The notes under the pieces: model-generated
What the model saw: the letters and a program-made list of their open reading frames with translations, nothing else
Told to the model about the DNA's origin: nothing
The model's database searches: none
Program-made: the position numbers and the translations under genes
NCBI RefSeq assembly: GCF_963169125.1
Contig: NC_084795.1
Location: 261,511,042 to 261,575,041 of the forward strand
Source of the DNA: Humulus lupulus
Taxonomy: Eukaryota; Streptophyta; Magnoliopsida; Rosales; Cannabaceae
Direction of reading: 5' to 3'
DNA: 64,000 nt
Shown: positions 59,907-64,000 of the stretch, in pieces
How the letters are laid out: each line of letters starts with the position of its first letter
Position numbering within the stretch: the first letter of the stretch is position 1

Positions 59907-60123
59907 AAATAAATTATTATAAGATATGTAGTAATTTTAATTAATCATTATTAATTGTAAAAACTTTTATTAAATAAATTTTTTAATTTCTATATTAAAA
60001 TAATTTAATAATAGTTAATATTATAATATCTTGTGTTATTCTATGATGTTTTATTAGAAAATGTTATTCGAATTAAAAAAACAATTCATTCATTATTTTA
60101 TTGTTAATACTTTAAACTTATCA

Positions 60124-60196
60124 TTTCTGTGCCGATATCCCTATAATCGATGGTTGTAGTCAACAACCATCAATCACAAGCATACCGGGACAGAAA
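60124..60196 (-). other. 73-nt foldback, copy 2
   Basis: Arms of 34 nt around loop AGTCA. On the plus strand 27 of 34 positions pair. On the minus strand, the transposase sense, five of the seven mismatches become G-U, giving 32 of 34. Confidence 0.85.
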
Positions 60197-60415
60197 AAAT
60201 AAATTATTATAAGATATGTAGTAATTTTAATTAATCATTAATAATTGTAAAAACTTTTATTAAATAAATTTTTTAATTTCTATATTAAAATAATTTAATA
60301 ATAGTTAATATTATAATATCTTGTGTTATTCTATGATATTTTATTAGAAAATGTTATTCAAATTAAAAAAAAACAATTCATTCATTATTTTATTGTTAAT
60401 ACTTTAAACTTATCA

Positions 60416-60488
60416 TTTCTGTGCCGATATCCCTATAATCGATGGTTGTAGTCAACAACCATCAATCACAAGCATACCGGGACAGAAA
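60416..60488 (-). other. 73-nt foldback, copy 3
   Basis: It has the same sequence as copy 2 across the 73 nt by my reading, including the wobble pattern. Confidence 0.85.
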
Positions 60489-60602
60489 AAATAAATTATT
60501 ATAAGATATGTAGTAATTTTAATTAATCATTAATAATTGTAAAAGCTTTTATTAAATAAATTTTTTAATTTCTATATTAAAATAATTTAATAATAGTTAA
60601 TA

Positions 60603-61130
60603 TTATTAATTAGATAACATTAACTATTAAATTATATAATTAATAATATTAACTATTTAATTAATCATTATTAATTTTTAATATTTGTATTAAATTAAAT
60701 TAAATTAAATTATTCAATTAGATAATGTTATTTAATAAAAAATTAAATTAAATTATTTAATTAAATAATGTTGAATCAAAATTTTATTATTTAATTAATT
60801 AAAAAATAAATTATTATAAGATATGTAGTAATTTTTAATTAATCATTATTAATTGTAAAACTTTTATTAAATAAATTTTTTAATTTCTATATTCAAATAA
60901 TTTAATAATAGTTAATTTAATTAGATAACATTAACTATTAAATTATATAATTAATAATACTAACTATTTAATTAATCATTATTAATTTTTAAGATTTGTA
61001 TTAAATTAAATTAAATTATTCAATTAGATAATGTTATTTAATAAAAAATTAAATTAAATTATTTAATTAAATAATGTTGAATCAAAATTTTATTATTTAA
61101 TTAATTAAAAAATTAAAAAATAAATTATTA
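60603..61130. repeat. AT-rich duplicated block
   Basis: The stretch beginning AATTAGATAACATTAACTAT (about 60608) and ending AATGTTGAATCAAAATTTTATT recurs from about 60920 to 61095. Between the two is another partial copy of the 290-bp unit (60805-60905) lacking the foldback. Confidence 0.8.
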
Positions 61131-61777
61131 TAAAGCATAATAACAAACAAAGAGAACTATATTATGAGACAAATTTTTAAATAATAAACAATTATTTACA
61201 AAATATAAAACATAAATATTACAGTAAATTAGTAATATTTCAAATAAAACAAAGGAAATGCCAACAAGTGAAGCAAAGGAAGTAAAAAGAGCAGAACCTG
61301 GATTGGAATTGGACGGCAACCAACAAAGGAGACGGCTTTAATCACGGTTTGATATCCAAGCTTCCTTAACAAGTCTTCAATAAAGTTCAAAACAACATTA
61401 ACAATAATCTGAAATGAGTAAAATAACAAGTCTTCAATGGGATTTTTTTCAGACACTAACTAAACTTCAGCACTATGGAAACCTAATCAAAGGCGACAAC
61501 TTCAGTCATCACAGAAGAATTATGGACAAAACAACAAGAGTAAACAAATGAGAAATAGTTAATATCAATAATTAGCCATCACACAACAGAAAATTATATT
61601 ATCATACAACAGCACAGAGAAGATTTGAAAGAAAAAAATATGAGTGAAAAATATAAAACCCAAAGCTTACTTTTATAACAACATAACGCAAAGAGAGTAA
61701 TCAATATAACTTCAAACTATAACTCTTTTAATGTGTTTTCGTAGAAATGTTTCAGTAAAATTCTACAAGCTTCTTAC

Positions 61778-61950
61778 CTCTGCGTTTTCCGAGCGAGAGA
61801 ATGGCGGCGAGAGAAAACCGGCAAGAGAGCGCGTGCCGGGGTGGGGATACACCGATCTGTGAGAGAGAGGGAGTTTTGGGACGGAGGAGCGTTGATGCGA
61901 CGGAGGAATGTTGAAGAAGAAGAAGGCTGCCAAGAAGAAGGTTGTATATA
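61778..61950 (-). promoter_or_regulatory. presumed transposase leader exon and promoter region
   Basis: A purine/pyrimidine-biased, moderately GC-rich stretch (CTCTCTCGCC repeats on the minus strand) lies just inside the subterminal repeats and ends at a strong donor (AG|GTAAG). Its position matches the 5' leader of CACTA transposase genes. The upstream limit is not defined, and a minus-strand open frame (62009-61752) here has no domain. Confidence 0.4.
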
Positions 61951-62320
61951 ATATTATTACCGGCGGGTCTCCGCCGGTAATACAGCATCACCGGTGGGTC
62001 CCGCCGCATTTATCCGCCACTAATGAACTATCACCGGCGGGTCCGCCGCTATCACCATAACCCGCCGGCGGGTCCCGCCGCTATCACCATAACCCCGCCG
62101 GTAATAAATTTGAAACCGTTCTCGGGCATTGTATTAGCGGTAGACAATCCGCCTCTAATAATGGGAAAGTCCGCCGCTAATAAAAAAAATTAATTTTTTA
62201 TTTTGATTTCTCCATTATTAGCGGCGGACCCAGTACTCCGCCGCTAATATGCTGTACATTACCGGCGGACTTAGTCCGCCGATAATATTTCCGCCTCTAA
62301 AAACTCTTTTTCTTGTAGTG
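61950..62320. repeat. right CACTA subterminal repeat array
   Basis: It has a dense set of ACCGGCGG / CCGCCGGTAA and TTAGCGGCGGA motifs. GGCGGGTCCGCCG and CCCGCCGGCGGG form local palindromes, and GCTATCACCATAACCC is directly repeated (62048 and 62079). It mirrors the left array. Confidence 0.9.
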
Positions 62321-62589
62321 AGAATTACTAAGTTAGAGGCATTTGTTTAACTAAGTAATTGCATTATAACTATGCAATTGGAAATAATTAGACCAATAAA
62401 TAATATTTTGTGATTAAATATTAAAAATTATGACTAAAAAACATCATCATGCCTATGTCATCAATAAAGATTTCATGGCTAAAAAAATTAATCACAAAAA
62501 TCACAATCACTACTTGACATTCAAACAAACTAAGCATTTTAAAATATTATGTAACTACTATTATATGATAACTACCAAACACGTCCTAA

Positions 62590-64000
62590 ATAGTTATATT
62601 ACTTTTTCCATGTGATTCTCACAATGCAAAATCAGGTAACTACCTTTCATATTTCTAAATTTTCTTTCATATTGTTAACAAGTTTTTTCGTCAACTTACG
62701 TGGAGTACTTAATGAAAAGTAATTTGTGAGTAAATCTCTAAGTAAAGTACCTAGTTGACTTAATGAACTTAAGACAATGAAATAAATACGGTAATAAAGG
62801 TAAGAGACACAAATTTATAGTAGTTTGTCTTGAAAAAGATTACCTACGTCCACTTTAAGCAATTGTATTGATGATGAGCTATGAACACTCAAGAAAAGTT
62901 ACATTTTAATATTTTTTTCTTGAGGTAGTTAGGATTACAAAAGAGTAAATGCTCTCTCTCAAAGCAATAAATTCTTAACCCTTTTTTGCAAATGAGTATT
63001 TATAGTGGAAGAGTTGAAGGTTGTCCACTGCTTCTCGATCAGGCCAATTCCCGTAAGGCGCAGTGCTGCTCCATGTGGTTGTTTACTCCAGATATAGTAA
63101 TCCAACATGACATCAACTTAAGATTGTCTGTTGTTGAACCTTGCAAGTGAATATTGAGTAGCGACCACAATATCCAAAAAATAATTTGTCAAAATACAGG
63201 GTCCAATTAAGTAATGAGACAAAACACATGATCCAAAATGGTATATAATCCCAATTAATAATAATGGTTACTTTTTAAAAAAGTTAAAGGAAATATTAAT
63301 TGATAGGTCAATCGAACATAGTCAATTACAATAAGATAATGCTCATAGAGTAAAATCAACCAACATAGGCATACCAAGTTGTTTATAATAATCAATAGAA
63401 AGAAAACTCTAATAGAAACTTCAACTAAAAGTATAATTAGCCACAAGAAATCAAGCTTCTAACGAATACGAAGTAAATTAGGTTTCCTTTCCAAATGGGC
63501 ATATGATAGATCAACCCCACCAATGATCATCAACAAATAATCTTCCAATAAAAGGTAGGAGATAACAACTCCATTATTCAAACTATGAATAAGGAAAATA
63601 AAACAACGATCAACCATGTTCATAAGCCCCGACACTAGATATCAGAATGCCACGTAACACAAGGCCAATAGAGATCAATGATTTATTTGAAATTTAAACA
63701 AAACAAAGCCAACAAAACTAGGCAAAAAAACAACAAAACTAAAATAAAAATCAACCACAAAACAAGTGTAGTTTCAAATCTACTACCTCTCGCCTACCTC
63801 CATGGAATTATCCCAAACCAAAGGCCTCGAACCCATAATCTGGCCTTAACTGAACAGATCCTCCCGACAACGTCAACACCTACCTCGACAAAGGCAGCAC
63901 CCACACAAAACCATAATTCTAGCATCATCAACCTCCCAAAAGGAAAAATCTCGCCCCCAACAAAACACAAGAAGTAGAAGATCCAAAGCAGCCACCTTCC
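62590..64000. other. AT-rich sequence without a recognised gene
   Basis: The open frame at 63678-63977 is Lys/Asn-rich, low complexity and unconvincing. 62800-63120 resembles, in layout only, the reverse-oriented LTR leader at 47730-47950 (ACCTACGTCCAC, and GAGTATTTATAGTGG as an inverted TATA-like box), so it may be part of an LTR running in from the right. This is weak. Confidence 0.3.

Larger units (their letters stand above)
59725..60610. repeat. 290-bp tandem repeat, three units, inside the CACTA element
   Basis: The block TCATTTCTGTGCCGATAT recurs at 59831, 60121 and 60413 (periods 290 and 292). The flanking AT-rich sequence is nearly the same in each unit, and copies 2 and 3 are the closest. 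Each unit holds one 73-nt foldback. Confidence 0.93.
59638..61777 (-). other. inferred leader intron of the CACTA transposase gene
   Basis: On the minus strand a GC-rich leader ends GCAGAG|GTAAGAAG, placing the donor GT at 61777-61776. An acceptor reading ...AACACTTTAG ends immediately before the transposase ATG at 59637. The 2.1 kb between is extremely AT-rich and filled with tandem repeats. The intron is inferred; no transcript evidence is available. Confidence 0.55.
53488..62320 (-). mobile_element. CACTA (En/Spm) transposon, TSD AGA
   Basis: It is 8833 bp with ends CACTACAACAAA... and ...TTTTTCTTGTAGTG (reverse complement CACTACAAGAAAAA), flanked by AGA at 53485-53487 and 62321-62323. 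CACTA ends and a 3-bp duplication are diagnostic. Subterminal arrays of CCGGCGG/CCGCCGG motifs lie at both ends. Two genes, both on the minus strand, read inward from the right end: TNP2-type transposase, then a Transposase_24-type gene. Both have stops, so this copy is probably not autonomous, though its termini are intact enough to be mobilised. Confidence 0.97.
53432..62586. mobile_element. Tourist-like MITE split by the CACTA element, TSD TAA
   Basis: Removing the CACTA element and its duplication leaves about 319 bp with ends GGGTGTGCTTAAT and (reverse complement) GGACGTGTTTGGT. Of the 13 terminal bases, 8 match and the other 5 are transitions. TAA flanks both ends (53429-53431 and 62587-62589). 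The inner sequences ACTTAG/AAGT also face each other. Confidence 0.5.

Noticed and set aside
63678..63977. A 99-codon Lys/Asn-rich frame at the right edge
   Set aside because: Low complexity, no domain, no neighbour or signal to support it.

Overview
The window looks like gene-poor, AT-rich plant (dicot-type) nuclear DNA. I see no intact host gene, rRNA, tRNA or CRISPR. Nearly everything is transposable-element sequence: Ty3/gypsy elements (Tekay/Del-type chromovirus, Tat-type, Athila-type), Ty1/copia, a Mutator-like remnant, Tourist-like MITEs and one 8.8-kb CACTA (En/Spm) DNA transposon. The eukaryotic plant origin follows from these lineages, from primer sites of the initiator-Met tRNA and tRNA-Asp type, and from GT-AG introns. 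I do not assign a species.

Layout. 1-6911: broken pieces, namely a Tekay 3' end with a truncated LTR, an oppositely oriented truncated LTR, a reverse-strand copia fragment, and a reverse-strand Tekay gag with its primer site and 5' LTR. 6912-13101: a small LTR family rich in GATGC palindromes, a decayed Tat-type gag/protease/RT fragment, and a reverse-oriented Athila/Tat-like LTR. 13102-30604: one old copia element that can be followed through gag, integrase, RT and RNase H although it is split by nested solo LTRs. Most of these have recognisable 5-bp target duplications: TGAAT, CTCTT/CTTTT, ATGCC, GGCTT, CTTGA/TTTGA and CAAAA. 30605-31928: half of another Tekay LTR. 31929-44492: a structurally complete but dead Tekay retrotransposon with LTRs, primer site, gag-pol, polypurine tract and TSD TGGAC; its 3' LTR contains a further solo LTR (TSD GCTGT). 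44498-48538: the 5' end of an Athila-type element, then the 5' end of a reverse-oriented Tat-like element. 48539-53400: a Mutator-like remnant with a GC-rich cargo, AT-rich repeats, a Tourist-like MITE and a foldback repeat. 53488-62320: a CACTA element (TSD AGA) sitting inside a Tourist-like MITE. It carries a decayed TNP2 transposase gene and a five-exon second gene (Ptta/En/Spm, Transposase_24 type), both on the minus strand. 62590-64000: nothing I can name.

The points most worth following up are these. (1) Three tandem copies of a 73-nt foldback lie in the inferred leader intron of the CACTA transposase; five of its seven mismatches become G-U wobbles only in the transposase-sense RNA. 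(2) The Tekay LTRs carry juxtaposed AG|GTAAG and AG|GTAAAGG sites that bracket a region of copy-specific minisatellites, which looks like recursive splicing in an LTR leader. (3) Unrelated LTR families carry sets of short GC-rich palindromes whose core differs from copy to copy but is shared within a copy. (4) Solo LTRs nest in LTRs of their own family. All reading frames, boundaries and identities were read by eye from the sequence; no searches were run.
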